A model generated the notes under the pieces. It searched no databases. It was not told where the DNA came from and saw nothing but the letters and a program-made list of their open reading frames with translations. A stretch of DNA of 64,000 nucleotides from Ananas comosus (taxonomy: Eukaryota > Streptophyta > Magnoliopsida > Poales > Bromeliaceae). Of this stretch, positions 10,436 to 22,546 are shown piece after piece. The DNA lies in assembly GCF_001540865.1 (NCBI RefSeq), contig NC_033621.1:23352421-23416420 (forward strand), written 5' to 3'. The number at the start of each line of letters is the position of its first letter. Within the stretch, counting starts at the first letter, position 1. Made by a program: the position numbers and the translations under genes.

Positions 10436-13079
10436 TTATTCCTCAAACAGGTGAGGATGATGCGCTTCCAACTTGCTTTCGAGTTCCCAAGTGGCTTCAC
10501 GGTCATCGTGATTGCTCCACCGAACTTTCACATAGGGAATCTCGCGGTTCCGCAATTTACGCACTTCCCGTGCGATAATCGACACCGGAAACTCTTCGTA
10601 GCTCAGATCTTCTTGAAGTTCTGGCGGTTCATACAACATTGCGTATTCGGGGTTATGGATATACTTGCGAAGGTTGGAGACATGAAACACGTTGTGAACG
10701 TCTGCGAGTTACGGCGGCAATGCAAGCCGGTAAGCTACAGCTCCAACTCGCTCCAACACCTCATATGGTCCAATATACCGAGGACTCAACTTTCTCCGAC
10801 CCCCAAATCGTTTCACACCGTTCATTGGCAAAACCTTCAAAAACACACGGTCTCCTACTGCGAACTCCAGATCTCTACGGCGCTTATCCGCATAATTCTG
10901 TTGCCTCGATTGCTCCGTGAGCAATCTTTTGCGAGCAAGGCGAACTTTCTCCTCCGCCTCCTACAAAACGTCGGGCCCTAATACCGCACGCTCACCTACA
11001 TCACCCCAGTGTATAGGAGATCGACACTTCCGCCTGTAAAAGACCTTGAACGGTGCCATTTCAACACTAGCTTGGTAACTATTGTTGTAGGCGAACTTGG
11101 CCATAGGTAGGTCACTTGCCCAACTACCCTTATAATCAATGACACACGCCTGCAGCATATCCTCCAGAATCTGGATAGTTCTCTCTGACTGCCCATCTGT
11201 CTGAGGATGAAACGCGGTGCTAAAATCGAGCCTTGTGCTAAGCGCTTCCTGCAGGTTCTTCCAAAAGTGTGAAGTGAATCGGGGGTCTCGATCCGATACA
11301 ATTGATTTTGGAACCCCGTGCAACCTCACCACTTCATCAAGATACACCTGCGCCAACTTATCACCCGACCAGGTAGTGTGGATCGGTAAAAAAATGCGCT
11401 GATTTGGTCATGCGGTCCACAATCACCCAGATCACATCATGGCCACCCGCCGAACGGGGTAATCCAACCACGAAGTCCATAGATATGTACTCCCACTTCC
11501 AAACAGGAATGGGCAGACTCTGCAATTTTCCTGCAGGAAATCGACGCTCAGCTTTCACTTGCTGACAGGTTAAACATTGCGGCACAAACTGCCAAATGTC
11601 CTTCTTCATCCCAGGCCACCAATAATGCACTTTAAGATCCTTGTATATCTTAGTGCCACCTGGATGTACGCTATAAGGTGATTGATGAGCTTCCTGTAGT
11701 ATAGCTTTCTGAACCTCCTAGTCTTTGGGCACGCATAACCGGTTGCGAAACCGAAGTGCTCCATCTGACCCTACTGCAAAATCATCCCATGTCCGCTCTC
11801 AACTTCACACCGCACCTTTTGGAGATACGGATCTGAAGGTTGCTGTTCTTTAATCTATTCCAATAAAGTCGGTTGAACAACTAGAGCGGCAAGAATAGCT
11901 GGTACATCTGGAGCGACTACCTCAAGATCAAACCGCCGCATTTCATTCTGCAATGACGGTTGATGCATGATCGCCATAGCCAAATTCTCAACTAACTTTC
12001 TACTCAATGCATCTGCTACGACATTAGCTTTCCCTGGGTGGCATAGAATTGTAACATCATAGTCCTTCAACAATTCTAACCACCGGCGTTGTCGCATATT
12101 TGGCTCTTTTGGGTGAATAAATACTTCAGGCTCTTGTGGTCAATATAAATCTCGCAATGCTCGCCATAAAGATAGTGTCTCCACAACTTCAATGCGAAGA
12201 TCACCGCCGCCAACTCCAAATCATGAATAGGATAGTTCTTTTCATAATTCTTCAGCTGGCGAGACGCATAGGCAATGACTCGACCACCCTGCATAAGTAC
12301 ACACCCAAGTCCACTATAGGAAGCATCACTGTAGATCACAAAACTCTCCCCCGAAATCGGCAAGGCAAGAATAGGAGTCGAAGTCAACCTTTCTTTCAAC
12401 TTCCGAAAGCTACGATCACATTCCTCACTCCAAACATATTTAGTTCCTTTATGTGTAAGGCGCGTTAGTGGAGTAGTAATCTCTGCAAATCCTTCCACGA
12501 ACCGCCTATAGTACCCCGCAAGTTCAAGGAAACTGCGGATCTCCGCAACAGTCGTCGGGCGAGGCCAATCTTTAATCGCCTCTACTTTCTTTGGGTCGAC
12601 AGCTACACCACCCTCAGAAATGACGTGCCCCAAAAACACTACCTCTCGCAGCCAGAAATCGCATTTCTTCAATTTAGCATACAATTGCTTCTCCCGCAGA
12701 ATTTGCATCACCATTCTTAAGTGTTCCTCGTGCTCCTCATTGCTTTGGGAAAAGATCAAGATGTCGTCTATAAATACTACAACATACTGATCCAACATCG
12801 GCTTAAAGATCCTATTCATTAGATCCATAAATGCTGCAGGGGCATTGATTAGCCCAAACGGCATCACTGTAAACTCGTAATGACCATAGCGAGTACGAAA
12901 CGCTGTCTTGTGCACATCCTCTGGCTTGATCTTCAATTGGTGATAACCCGATTGAAGATCAATCTTCGAATACACCCGTGACCCTTGTAACTGATCAAAT
13001 AGATCATCAATTCGTGGCAACGGATATTTGTTCTTAATTGTGATCTTGTTCAGTTCACGATAATCAACACAAAGCCGAA
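10436..13079 (-). pseudogene. pol: Element C Ty3/gypsy pol fragment: RT, RNase H, integrase, chromodomain
   Basis: Minus-strand pol beginning abruptly inside RT at [11 protein letters not shown]. It holds RT ([12 protein letters not shown], intact [10 protein letters not shown]), RNase H ([20 protein letters not shown]), integrase zinc finger (CLTCQQVKAER), DDE core (SDRDPRF, SERTIQILED) and chromodomain (VKVRWSNHDDREATWELE), ending at the TAA at 10436. Breaks: a frameshift near 12090 after LFTQK, stops between about 11855 and 11630, a frameshift near 11360, and further breaks near 10925 and 10700. Gag, protease and the start of RT are missing, because the left end of an inverted family B LTR is joined directly to RT at 13079/13080. 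Confidence 0.88.
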
Positions 13080-13886
13080 TGTCACGCCCCGGGACCGATA
13101 CCAATTTGGTCCGACCCGAGCACGTCAAACAGACGCCGAACGGACAGGGTTTCCCTATCCGTCCAAGGCTTATCACATGTACAAATTCAACCAAGAAATG
13201 CACTAGCGAGGCTTACATGAGGGTAAGCAATAGCCAATAGTGAAAGAAAGGAAAACTAAACATTTACAAGTACTATAATTCATTTTTGATCATATACAAT
13301 GCATCCATTTACATTCATGATTCTCTGTACTTCATTACACATTGCATCATTTCTTTCTTACATCACATTTACCTCAAAATAAGCTTTACATTCCTTTCTT
13401 AACATCACTAGTCATCAAATACAGAAGATGAACATAGGGTACTCTACCAACAAAATGTAAACCCAACTTGGGTGGCCTCTTACTAAGGCGCGATACCTTT
13501 ACCTCGGTCGCTCGCTAGCTCGCTCGGTCCCGGCTCTGTGGAAATAGTGGGGTGAGAACTACAACAAAGTTCCCAGTGGGTTCGGCCTCAACATCACCGA
13601 CTTTCCCACTAGGACTAACTCAGGCATAATAGAAAGAATAAGCTGCATATAGTAACCAATCTATATATGATGCTAATATGCCTGAACAATAAAGCAAGGG
13701 GTATGCTCAATAATAAATAAATGCAGATTATGCAAATTCTTTGTTCTTTTCATTTTACTCTTGGTTTTTTGTCCTTTGTTCTTTGCACTTTGTTCTTTGC
13801 TCTTTGTTCTTTAATCTCAAGGCTAACTCGGGGGTATCGCCACATTAACTTGCTTCACATTAAGTCCATCATCGCAGGAACTCACC
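13080..13886 (-). mobile_element. Family B LTR, 3' part, minus strand, cut at an assembly join
   Basis: It begins TGTCACGCCCCGGGACCG, the reverse complement of a family B LTR end, and follows that LTR to the single N at 13887. It lies opposite in orientation to the gag-pol on its right, so it cannot be that element's 5' LTR as assembled. It reads in frame into the RT of element C, giving a fortuitous 375-codon open frame (12076-13203) whose first roughly 42 codons are LTR text. Confidence 0.8.
13483..13536 (-). other. Candidate LTR micro-exon in inverted family B LTR
   Basis: Minus-strand 18-codon frame EPGPSELASDRGKGIAP to TAG, directly after the acceptor-like ATTTCCACAG. It differs by two residues from each of the frames at 9841 and 21099, and keeps the DRGKGIAP tail. 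Confidence 0.4.
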
Positions 13887-13887
13887 N
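13887..13887. other. Single-N assembly join
   Basis: One N separates an inverted LTR fragment from the 5' leader of the plus-strand family B element. The flanks are not contiguous parts of one element, so an unknown amount of sequence (at least an LTR part and a PBS) is probably missing. Confidence 0.75.
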
Positions 13888-14189
13888 AGTGAAAGAATAG
13901 GAATGGACCTAGAGGCCTATAGGATTGGCGGACCTTAAGGATCTAGGAAACGTGAGTGACGTGGAATCAAAGTTAGCGAAAGCATGTGATTGGGTTAAGT
14001 TGGGACGTCTCTAATGTGAATAGAGGCTAAGTTTATTTTTCATTTGTTTCCTACTCCTTGTTTTGTGTCGGGCGGCCGACGACATGATGCTTGGGGCGAG
14101 AACGAATGTATAAGTTGCTTCGCCAAATTGGGTATGGTTAAGTAATGTTGGTCATGTAGCTAATGCGAGTTGCTTCTTTTCAGGAAGCA
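13888..14189 (+). other. 5' leader of family B element, with splice-acceptor-like site
   Basis: Untranslated leader without a long frame. The last bases before gag read TTGCTTCTTTTCAG|GAAGCA-ATG: a pyrimidine tract with an AG at 14182-14183, seven bases before the gag start. This fits removal of an LTR/leader intron in the gag-pol mRNA, but no transcript evidence is available. No PBS is present in this piece. Confidence 0.5.
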
Positions 14190-17100
14190 ATGGCACCTCG
14201 TGGATTATCGCAGACAAGGTCGATACCGGAGGAGCCGAATGCGGCGCCCGAGCAATCCGGAGCTAGTGGCGACGGTGAGCTTCGGGAACAGATGGCCGCG
14301 CTTATTGGCGTAGTGCGGCAACAAGCGAAGTCTATTCAACGCCAAGGGGAGCAGATTCAGTGGCTCCAGGAGGCCTTGGAGCGTCAGCAAGTGGCGGCGG
14401 CCTAGGCGGGTGTCGAGCATGTCGCGCCCCCTGTGGTAGTGCCGAGCGTAGACGAGGGAGCGGCGGCAGCAGCGGCTGTTCCAGTTACGGTAGTACCGGC
14501 CGGATCGGGAACCTCAAATCCCGATAGTGCGGTGGTAGAGGCGGAGCGGGAGTGCACATTGGCGGCTCTCATACAGTTTAAGAAGCTCAACCCACCTGTC
14601 TTTGAAGGTGGTTTGGTAGAGCCAGCGGTCGTGGAGTCATGGATTGACTCGATGGAAATGCTCTTCGAGGATCTTAATACTTCGGAGAAGGACAAAGTGT
14701 ACCTTGCCACCTATTGTCTCAAGAAGGCGGCGATGGTGTTGTGGAAGCGAGTCAAGCGGGATCGACCTACCGATCTTCCGCTTATGCTGTGGGAGGAGTT
14801 CAAGAGAGCGGTGTTCGCGAACTACTCCCCAATACGGTAAAGCGAAGACTCCAAGAGAAGTTCCGCAAGCTGAGACAGGGTGATCGATCGGTGGGGGAGT
14901 ATGAGTAGGACCCACATTATCGACTGCGTTCCCGATGTTGTTAGAGATGATCGGGATCGGGCTGATTGGTTCTTGCGAGGACTCCAGCCGAGGATTTATG
15001 AGAAGGTGCAGATTTTGAAGCTGACGACCTTTGCGGAGGTCTTTGATAGAGCCTTATGGGTGGAGCACAGTAGCGCCCACGTTCGAGAGGAACGGGAGGC
15101 TATCGCCGAGAGCAAAGACAAAGGCAAGAAGTAAACGGCGGGCGGTGCCGGGGGCCGGCCAAATGCTAAGAAACCACCTCGGTATCCCCGACAGCAGTCG
15201 AGTAACTGGAGACCTCCTCGATGTGTCATTTGCGGCGGAGAGCACCGAGTGTCGGCTTGCCCGCAGCAAGACGGCAAATGTTTTAAGTGTGGCCAACCGG
15301 GACATCTTATCCGGGAGTGCCCAAGCTGGACGTCGTCTGCGCCGATGGCGGCATCAGCACCGTCTACCCCGAGACAGCTTGCAGGGTTACCACTAGCGAT
15401 GTCGGCTGGGCGCGCGTCATCACCGCGTCAACCAGAGGGATCGAGAGCACCTAGCGAACGAATTTTCACCGCTCAGGTGGAGGAGCAGCAACCTGCAGCA
15501 CCCGACAACGTCGTGGCAGGTATCATTGTGATTAAAGGCACTAGAGCTAGAGCAGTATTTGATACAGGCGCATCTCATTCATTCATTAGCGCATCATTTG
15601 CTCAAACTTATAGCATAGAGATGGCATATAACGAGGACTACTGGTGGGTGAACGCCCCAGAACATTCGTTCAGTGTCCACAATGAGTGTTTGGCGTGTCC
15701 AGTGCAAATAGGCGATTGGATTATGCCGATAGATCTGCTAGTGCTAGATCAGATGTGGGAATTGATGTTATCTTGGGGACCAACTGGCTCTCCAAGTACT
15801 ATGCGGTTATAGATTGTGAAAGCAAGGTAATCACTTTTCGTAAGCCTAATCAAGAAGAGTCGGTGTACCAAGCGTGCAAAAGTAGGCGCTTCGTAGCGAC
15901 CATATCGTCTGTAAGGGCGAAGAAGATGATCAAAGGAGGATGTAAAGCCTATTTGGCAACCATGGTCGATGCTCGAAAGGAGTACCCAGAGTTGGGGGAT
16001 ATTCGGATAGTGTGCGAGTACCCGGACGTATTTCCGGCGGAGTTACCGGGACTGCCACCGGACCGGAAAGTTGAGTTCGTCATTGACTTGATTCCCGGGG
16101 CGGAACCAGTTTCGAAGGCTCCGTATAGAATGGCACCGGTGGAGTTAAGGGAGTTAAAGGGCCAGTTGCAAGACTTGCTCGATAAAGGCTTTGTGAGGCC
16201 GAGCGTGTCGCCGTGGGGAGCTCCAGTGCTATTTGTGAAGAAAAAAGATGGCACACTTTGACTCTGGGTAGACTATCGAGAGTTGAACAAAGTGACGATA
16301 AAGAACAAGTACCCGTTGCCAAGGATTGACGATTTATTCGATCAGTTGCAAGGGTCCAAGGTGTATTCGAAGATTGATCTCCAATCGGGGTATCATCAAT
16401 TAAAGATTAGGCCGAAGGATGTGCACAAGACAGCGTACCGTACGCGGTATGGCCATTATGAGTTCACGGTAATGCCGTTTGGGCTTACTAACTCCCCGGC
16501 AGCATTTATGGACTTGATGAACCGAGTCTTCAGACCGTTGTTGGATTGATGCGTCGTGGTGTTTATAGACGACGTATTGGTCTACTCGAAGAGCGAGGAG
16601 GAGCACGAGGAGCATTTGAGAGCTGTGCTACAAATACTCCAACAAGAGAAGCTTTATGCTAAGTTAAAGAAGTGTGACTTTTGGCTAAAGGAGATCACAT
16701 TCTTGGGTCATGTGGTATCGGGCGACGGAGTTTCGGTAGATCCGAAGAAAGTAGAGGCAATAAAGGATTGGCCTCACCCGACAAGTGTAGCGGAGGTCCA
16801 CAGTTTTCTCGGACTTGCTGGCTATTATCGGCAGTTCGTGGAGGGGTTCGCCAAAATAACCACTCCACTAACGCGCCTTACCCGTAAAGGAGTAAAGTAC
16901 GTGTGGAGCGACGATTGCGATCGAAGCTTCAAAGAGTTGAAGAACAGGTTGACGTCGACCCCGGTGCTTGCCTTGCCGACTCCGAGGGAGACCTTTGTAG
17001 TATACAGTGATGCCTCTTATGTTGGTCTCGGGTGTGTATTAATGCAAAATGGGCGAGTCATTGCATATGCATCACGCAAACTAAAGAGCTATGAGAAGAA

Positions 17101-18905
17101 CTACCTAATTCACGACCTTGAGTTAGCCGCGGTGATTTTCGCCCTAAAGCTTTGGAGGCATTACCTATATGGTGAGCATTGTGAAGTCTACACAGATCAC
17201 AAGAGTCTTAAGTACTTGTTCACCCAAAAGGAGTTGAACATGCGATAGCGGTGGTGGTTAGAGTTGCTAAAGGACTATGATGTCACTATACTATACCACC
17301 CCGGGAAAGCCAATGTCGTGGCCGATGCTCTAAGTAGAAAATCGGCGGATAATCTAACGACGGCAATTACGCCTCAACCGCTATTGCAAAAGAAGATGCA
17401 AAGGCTTGGGTTGGAAGTGGTAGCACCGGGAGTGCCGGCTATACTTGCCGCATTAGTTGTGCAACCGACCCTATTGGAAAGGATCAAGGAACTACAAGCT
17501 TCGGATCCTTATCTTCAAAAGATACGAGGTGAAGCTGAGAACGATAATGCCGAGGATTTTGGCATTAGAGCCGATGGCGCACTCCGATTTCGAAATCGCT
17601 AGTGCGTGCCCAAAGATGATGGTATTCGAAAGGCGATTATGCAAGAAGTGCACCAATCCCCTTATAGCATACACCCTGGTGGCACTAAAATGTACCAAGA
17701 CTTGAAAGTGCATTATTGGTGGCCGAGCATGAAAAGAGATGTTGGGGAGTTCGTGGCACAATGTCTAACGTGCCAACAGGTGAAAGCAGAGCGCCGATTT
17801 CCAGCGGGAAAGCTACAAAGTTTATCAATACCCGTTTGGAAATGGGAAGATATAGCGATGGACTTTATTACCGGTTTGCCTCGATCACAAGGTGGAGACG
17901 ATGCGATATGGGTGATAGTGGATCGATTGACAAAGTCGGCACACTTCTTGCCGATACATACTACGTGGTCGGGAGACAAGTTGGCTCAAGTTTATCTCGA
18001 TGAGGTTGTGAGACTTCATGGGATTCCGGTATCAATTGTATCGGATCGAGACCCCAGGTTCACATCCTACTTTTGGAAGAGCTTGCAAGACGCGCTAGGC
18101 ACACAGCTCGACTGTAGCACAACGTTTCATCCTCAAAGTGATGGACAGTCGGAGCGAACGATACAAATCCTTGAGAACTTGCTTCGAGCATGTGTACTAG
18201 ATTACAAAGGAGGATGGGATGATCTTGCCGATGGCGGAGTTCGCATATAATAACAGTTATCAAGAGAGCATAGCGATGGCGCCATTTGAGGCACTGTATG
18301 GTCGAAAGTGTCGTTCTCCTATTCATTGGAGCAACGTGGGCGAGAGAACGGCTCTTGGTCCGTATGTAGTGCGGGAGGCAAAGGAGAATGTCCGCCTTGC
18401 CCATCAACGGTTAGTAACGGCGTAGTCAAGGCAAAGGAGTTATGCCGACAAGCGAAGAAAGGACTTAGAGTTCGCGGTTGGAGACCACGTATTTTTGAGA
18501 GTATCGCCGATGCGTGGAGTAAAGCGATTTAGGGTCCGTGGGAAGCTAACTCCCCGTTATGTCGGACCATTCGAGATATTGGAACGTGTGGGTGCGGTAG
18601 CGTACAAGCTCGCACTGCCACCGAGACTCATGGGAGTTCACAACGTGTTCCATGTGTCAAACCTCCGAAAGTATATTCGCAATTCGACACATGTATTGGA
18701 ATATGAGCCCGTGGAGCTACGTGAAGATATGTCTTATGAGGAGTACCCGGTGTGCATCCTCGATAGAGAAGAAAGAAAGCTGCGGAGTCGCAGAATTCCT
18801 TATGTAAAGGTTCAGTGGAGCAACCATGCTATGCGAGAAGCCACTTGGGAGCTCGAGGAGACCATGCGGAGAGAGTATCCACATTTATTTCAGTCAACGA
18901 GTTAA
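14190..18905 (+). pseudogene. gag-pol: Family B Ty3/gypsy gag-pol (chromovirus), decayed
   Basis: It starts at ATG 14190 (MAPRGLSQTRS) and ends TAA 18903-18905. Domains: N-terminal gag with a short coiled coil (about residues 30-70), gag core (NPPVFEGG, YLATYCLKKAA), zinc knuckle CFKCGQPGHLIREC, protease [10 protein letters not shown] with intact [10 protein letters not shown], RNase H ([20 protein letters not shown]), integrase ([49 protein letters not shown]) and chromodomain (VKVQWSNHAMREATWELEE). Stops lie at 14403, 14906, 15132, 16259, 16547, 17246, 17600 and 18423, several at CAG/CAA or CGA codons (C-to-T). Frameshifts lie near 14825, 14908, 15760 and 18215. Compared with family A, the catalytic residues are better preserved. 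Confidence 0.92.
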
Positions 18906-18937
18906 GGAATGCGTAATTTCGCAGAAGAAATTATTTT

Positions 18938-18950
18938 AAGGGGTGGAGAA
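18938..18950 (+). other. Polypurine tract of family B element
   Basis: AAGGGGTGGAGAA sits directly before the LTR start TGTAATATACC and 32 bases after the pol stop. This is the expected place and composition for a PPT. Confidence 0.8.
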
Positions 18951-21572
18951 TGTAATATACCGAGAATTCAGAAAATAAATATCGAACTTCAGTCAAATTG
19001 ACCAAAGTGCGAGGTTGGTACCCTTCGGAAAGTACGAAGGTGTTAAAATAAGTAAAAGTGCATTGTGGGAGGTTTTCGAGAGCTAAAGAATTAAAAATCT
19101 GCAAACTATAGTTTTTGAGCTCTCGGGGACCGGTCCTTGGTGGGAGAGACCGGTCCCCGAACGCGTAAGAAATAAGAGAAGCTGAAAATCGGCTAAGTTC
19201 TAGAAAACCAGCTCTCGGGAACCGGTCCCTGTGGGGGGAGACCGGTCCCCGAGAGACCGGTCCCTCTGGGAGAGATCGGTTGCATCGCGTGGGGGCCCTA
19301 GCTGCCCGCGGGGAGAGCTCTCTGGGACCGGTCCCAAGTCGGGGAGACTGGTCCCCGAGCACAAAATCTGCCCAGTTCTGGTAGTTTAATAAAGTGAAAG
19401 CTGATGGGTTTATTTGCAAAAATATAATATATGAGTTATGTTGAGGGGGTTATGAGGTGTTTTCTCTCATTCTCACCCTCTCACACTCTCACCTCTCTTT
19501 CTCTCTCTAGAAGACAAGAAGGAGAAAAAGAAAGAAAGGGAAAGAAAGGAAAAGAAGAAGAAGAAAAAGAGAAGGAAGGTGGAGAAGAAGAAGAAGGAGT
19601 GAAGTAACTCCCTCTCCTTCACCTCTAGCACAAAGAAAGGAAAGCTTTGAGGTAAGCTTTGATCCCTTTCATGGTAAAACCCTAAAATGAGAGCCAAATG
19701 ATCTAGAAATGGTTTTAATAGAACCTTTTTGAGTATTTGAAGCTTTCTTTTGCTTCTTTAAGAGATCAAAACCATGGATTGGGTATATATGGTGAAGCTT
19801 GGAGGTGAGCTTCAACCCCTCTCATGGTGAAACCCTAAAATGGGTTTTGATTGAGCTAAGGATGGTTCAAATGGAACCTTTAGATGATTTGAAGCTTACT
19901 TTTGCTTCTCTAAGAGATCAAAATCCTAGTTTTGGTATGCTATGAGCTAGAGCACCCAAATTTGGGGCTTTTGCTCGGGAGGATTTCAAAGTAAAATTGA
20001 CCCTCTAGAAATCTAATTGGGGGTATTTCCGACGCGTTGGTACGCTCGGATTGACGTTACGAAAAGCCAATGTAAAGATATGAGTAAAATGGCCTAATAG
20101 GGTTTCGTTTTGCCGTAGGTGACGAACTAGAAGTCTAAAAAATTCCAAGAAAATCATTGTAGCATCCTAGTACGCTTACGACGTGGGTGGTGCTATCCAA
20201 ACTTGTTGGAATTCCCTCTATGCCTAATGTGTCATTCAATTGAGCATATATTTATATTATTGCATGCATTATAGGGTAGATATGATGTTGTATATGTGAG
20301 TGTTGCATGATGTGAGTACACGTGCTATTTGAAATGATTGAGAACCTATTCAACCCTATATGTATGCATGAAATATAATGTGAGTACCCAATGAGATGAA
20401 AGAACAAAGTGACACAATAAAACATAGATCGAGTGGCATTCGATAATGTAAAGTAAAGTGACACTAGAGTTAGTGTGTGTGGCATCAAAGAGAAATGAGA
20501 CGCAAAGAACAATGATAACGATTAGAGACAAGGAAAGAAAATGAAAGTGGCATAAAGAACGAGTAAAGTTAAAGAACAATGATTGCTAGAGTTAGCAAAA
20601 TAAAGTGATGTAAAGAACACTAGAGTTAGTGTAAAGACATTCATTGAACTATATATCCTTAGAGTTAAGGATCGATCATACTTGCTATAAGTTCCGTGCT
20701 CGAGGGCGGTCGCTCCCCCTCGAGTGATGCGCTCCGGAGTTTTGCATCACGGGTTGGAGTCGACCCGAGGACGGTCTTAGCGGGAGGAAGCTGAGGGCCC
20801 GTGAAGATCGACTTAATGTGGGCAAGTTAATGTGGCGAAACCCACGGGTTAGCTGTGAGATTAAAGAACAAAGAACAAGATTAAAGAATAAAGAACAAAG
20901 AACTTGCATACTTGCATGATTTACGTTGAGCATATTTTTTGCTTATTGTTCAGGCATATTAGCATCATGATTATAGTTTGGTTACTATTCTGCTTATCCT
21001 TTCTATTATGCCTGAGTTAGTCCTAGTGGAAAAGTCGGTGAGATTGGGGCCGAACCCACTGGGAACTTCGTTGTAGTTCTCACCCCACTATTTCCACAGA
21101 GCCGGGACCGAGCGAGCCGGCGAGGGACCGCGGTAAAGGTATCGCGCCATAAACAGTGACTACCAAGTCGAGTTTACATTTTGTCAGTAGCTACCCTATT
21201 GTCATCTTTTGTACTTGAAGATGTTTAAAGTAAAGAAAAAGAATGTAAAGTTTTATTTTGAGGCAATGTGATGTAAAAAGAAATGATGCAAGCAATGTAA
21301 AGAATCATGAATGTACAAGTTGGATGAAATGGATACATGTATGTGATCAAAAGAGAATCATAGTACTTGTGTAAATGTTTAGTTTCCTTTCTTTCACTCA
21401 TGGCTATTGCTTACCCTCTTGTAAGCCGTTTGTGTATGTTTCCGCTAGTGCTTTTCTCTACTTGAAAAATATACAGGTGATGAGCCTTGGGCGGACAGGG
21501 AAAACTCTGTCCGTTCGGCGTCTGTTTGACGTGCTCGGGCCGGCCCAAATTGGTATCGGTCCCAGGGCGTGA
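18951..21572 (+). mobile_element. Family B 3' LTR (about 2,620 bp)
   Basis: It starts TGTAATATACCGAGAATTC and ends ...GGTCCCAGGGCGTGA, lacking a clean terminal CA. Six ACCGGT cores lie between 19129 and 19332, a TATATG box at 19428, two tandem leader units with donors at 19652 and 19805, and acceptor-like TTTCCACAG at 21099. It is closely similar to the LTR at 7904 with scattered substitutions and indels, but has about 170 extra bases near 20120-20300. The right flank is the start of family A gag, so this LTR closes the insertion that splits family A. Confidence 0.9.
21099..21152 (+). other. Candidate LTR micro-exon in family B 3' LTR
   Basis: 18-codon frame EPGPSEPARDRGKGIAP to TAA after an acceptor-like site. 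It differs from the copy at 9841 at two residues and in its stop codon (TAA versus TAG). Confidence 0.4.
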
Positions 21573-21818
21573 GACCTTAGAAGCTGCCGCTTGCTATAGC
21601 AAGAGATCCTCCAGGTGCTTCATCCGTGCCTCCTGCCGCTGTGCCACCTCGGCCTGTCGCTGAGCGGCCGCCGCCTATTGCGCTACAATATCAGTGAGGA
21701 CCGCAAGCTGGGACCTCAAGTCGCGGACCTCGCTAGATCCAGAAGTAGCGGAGGTCTCAACCTCCTCGAGTTGTGCCGCATCATCCGCTCCGGCAGATTG
21801 GGAGCGTGTAATCGGCAT
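21573..21818 (-). pseudogene. gag: Family A gag, N-terminal part
   Basis: The minus-strand frame starts at ATG 21818 (MPITRSQSAGADDAAQLEEV) and includes a heptad-like segment (VRDLRSQLAVLTDIVAQ, AAAQRQAEVAQRQEARMKHL), typical of the coiled coil at the start of chromovirus gag. It has two TAG stops, both apparently former CAG codons. The frame is cut at 21572 by the family B LTR; the gag text resumes on the far side of the insertion at about 7903. Upstream are the leader and PBS of the same element. Confidence 0.75.
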
Positions 21819-22139
21819 TGCCACTACAAAACATAAAAGCGCAAGTTAGTAAAACCCACGCTATCGCATTCCCGCTCAAAATAGACAAAATCCAAATCTT
21901 GTGAAAGTAAGGAAGTGTTCTTCACTATTAACTCCCGATGTTACGTTGTAGGCCGCCAACGTAACCCTCCGCGAAGTTAGAAGCCATACACTCCAATCAA
22001 CCCTAACTTTTTAGAGTTATCATAAAACCCAATTGAAATACTTTCGCTTACAAGTCAAATGGATCTCGTCTCTCACGAGCCTATATCCTATAGTCCAACT
22101 TGCCTAAGGTTTGCTAGATCCACTAAGACTTAACCCTAG
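21819..22139 (-). other. 5' leader of family A element
   Basis: Non-coding leader between the PBS and the gag ATG. Near its end it reads ATGTTTTGTAG|TGGCA-ATG, an acceptor-like site five bases before the start codon, similar in place to the one before family B gag. Confidence 0.6.
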
Positions 22140-22151
22140 GCTCTGATACCA
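22140..22151 (-). other. Primer-binding site, initiator tRNA-Met type
   Basis: On the minus strand TGGTATCAGAGC lies eight bases after the LTR end (GGGGCGTGACA). It is complementary to the 3' end of plant initiator tRNA-Met, the usual primer of plant Ty3/gypsy and Ty1/copia elements. It identifies the LTR at 22160-31500 as the 5' LTR and fixes the orientation of family A. Confidence 0.9.
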
Positions 22152-22489
22152 AACTAATCTGTCACGCCCCGGGACCGGCGGAGGCCCTCCCGGTAGCGCG
22201 CCCAGACCCGCCATATGTCAGCACATATAAGGCGTCTACAACAACAGCGGAAAATAAAACTAAAGATGATCTACAACTAGAGATATCAGAGCAAGTATAC
22301 ATCTATCATCTATAACAAAAGTAAATAAAGCGTAACTAAACCATAAAGGTAAAACATAGAGTTATACAATAACCATCTCCAAAAGGGTACACAAAAGGGT
22401 GGTCTCTATACATGGATACAACTCTCAACCTCTCCAAAAAGAAAACAACGAGAGGTAGACCACCTATCAACGCGTCTTTCGATAGCAAG

Positions 22490-22546
22490 CTAGCTCGAGG
22501 TAATACCCTTTCGGCGGTCCCTAGCCTCTCTCGGCGTGGAAGGCTC
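22490..22546 (-). other. Candidate LTR micro-exon in family A LTR
   Basis: Minus-strand 19-codon frame EPSTPREARDRRKGITSS to TAG after acceptor-like TTATTTCAG. Against the frame at 30704 I count about eight third-position, four first-position and no second-position changes in 19 codons, a pattern expected of coding sequence. Confidence 0.4.
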
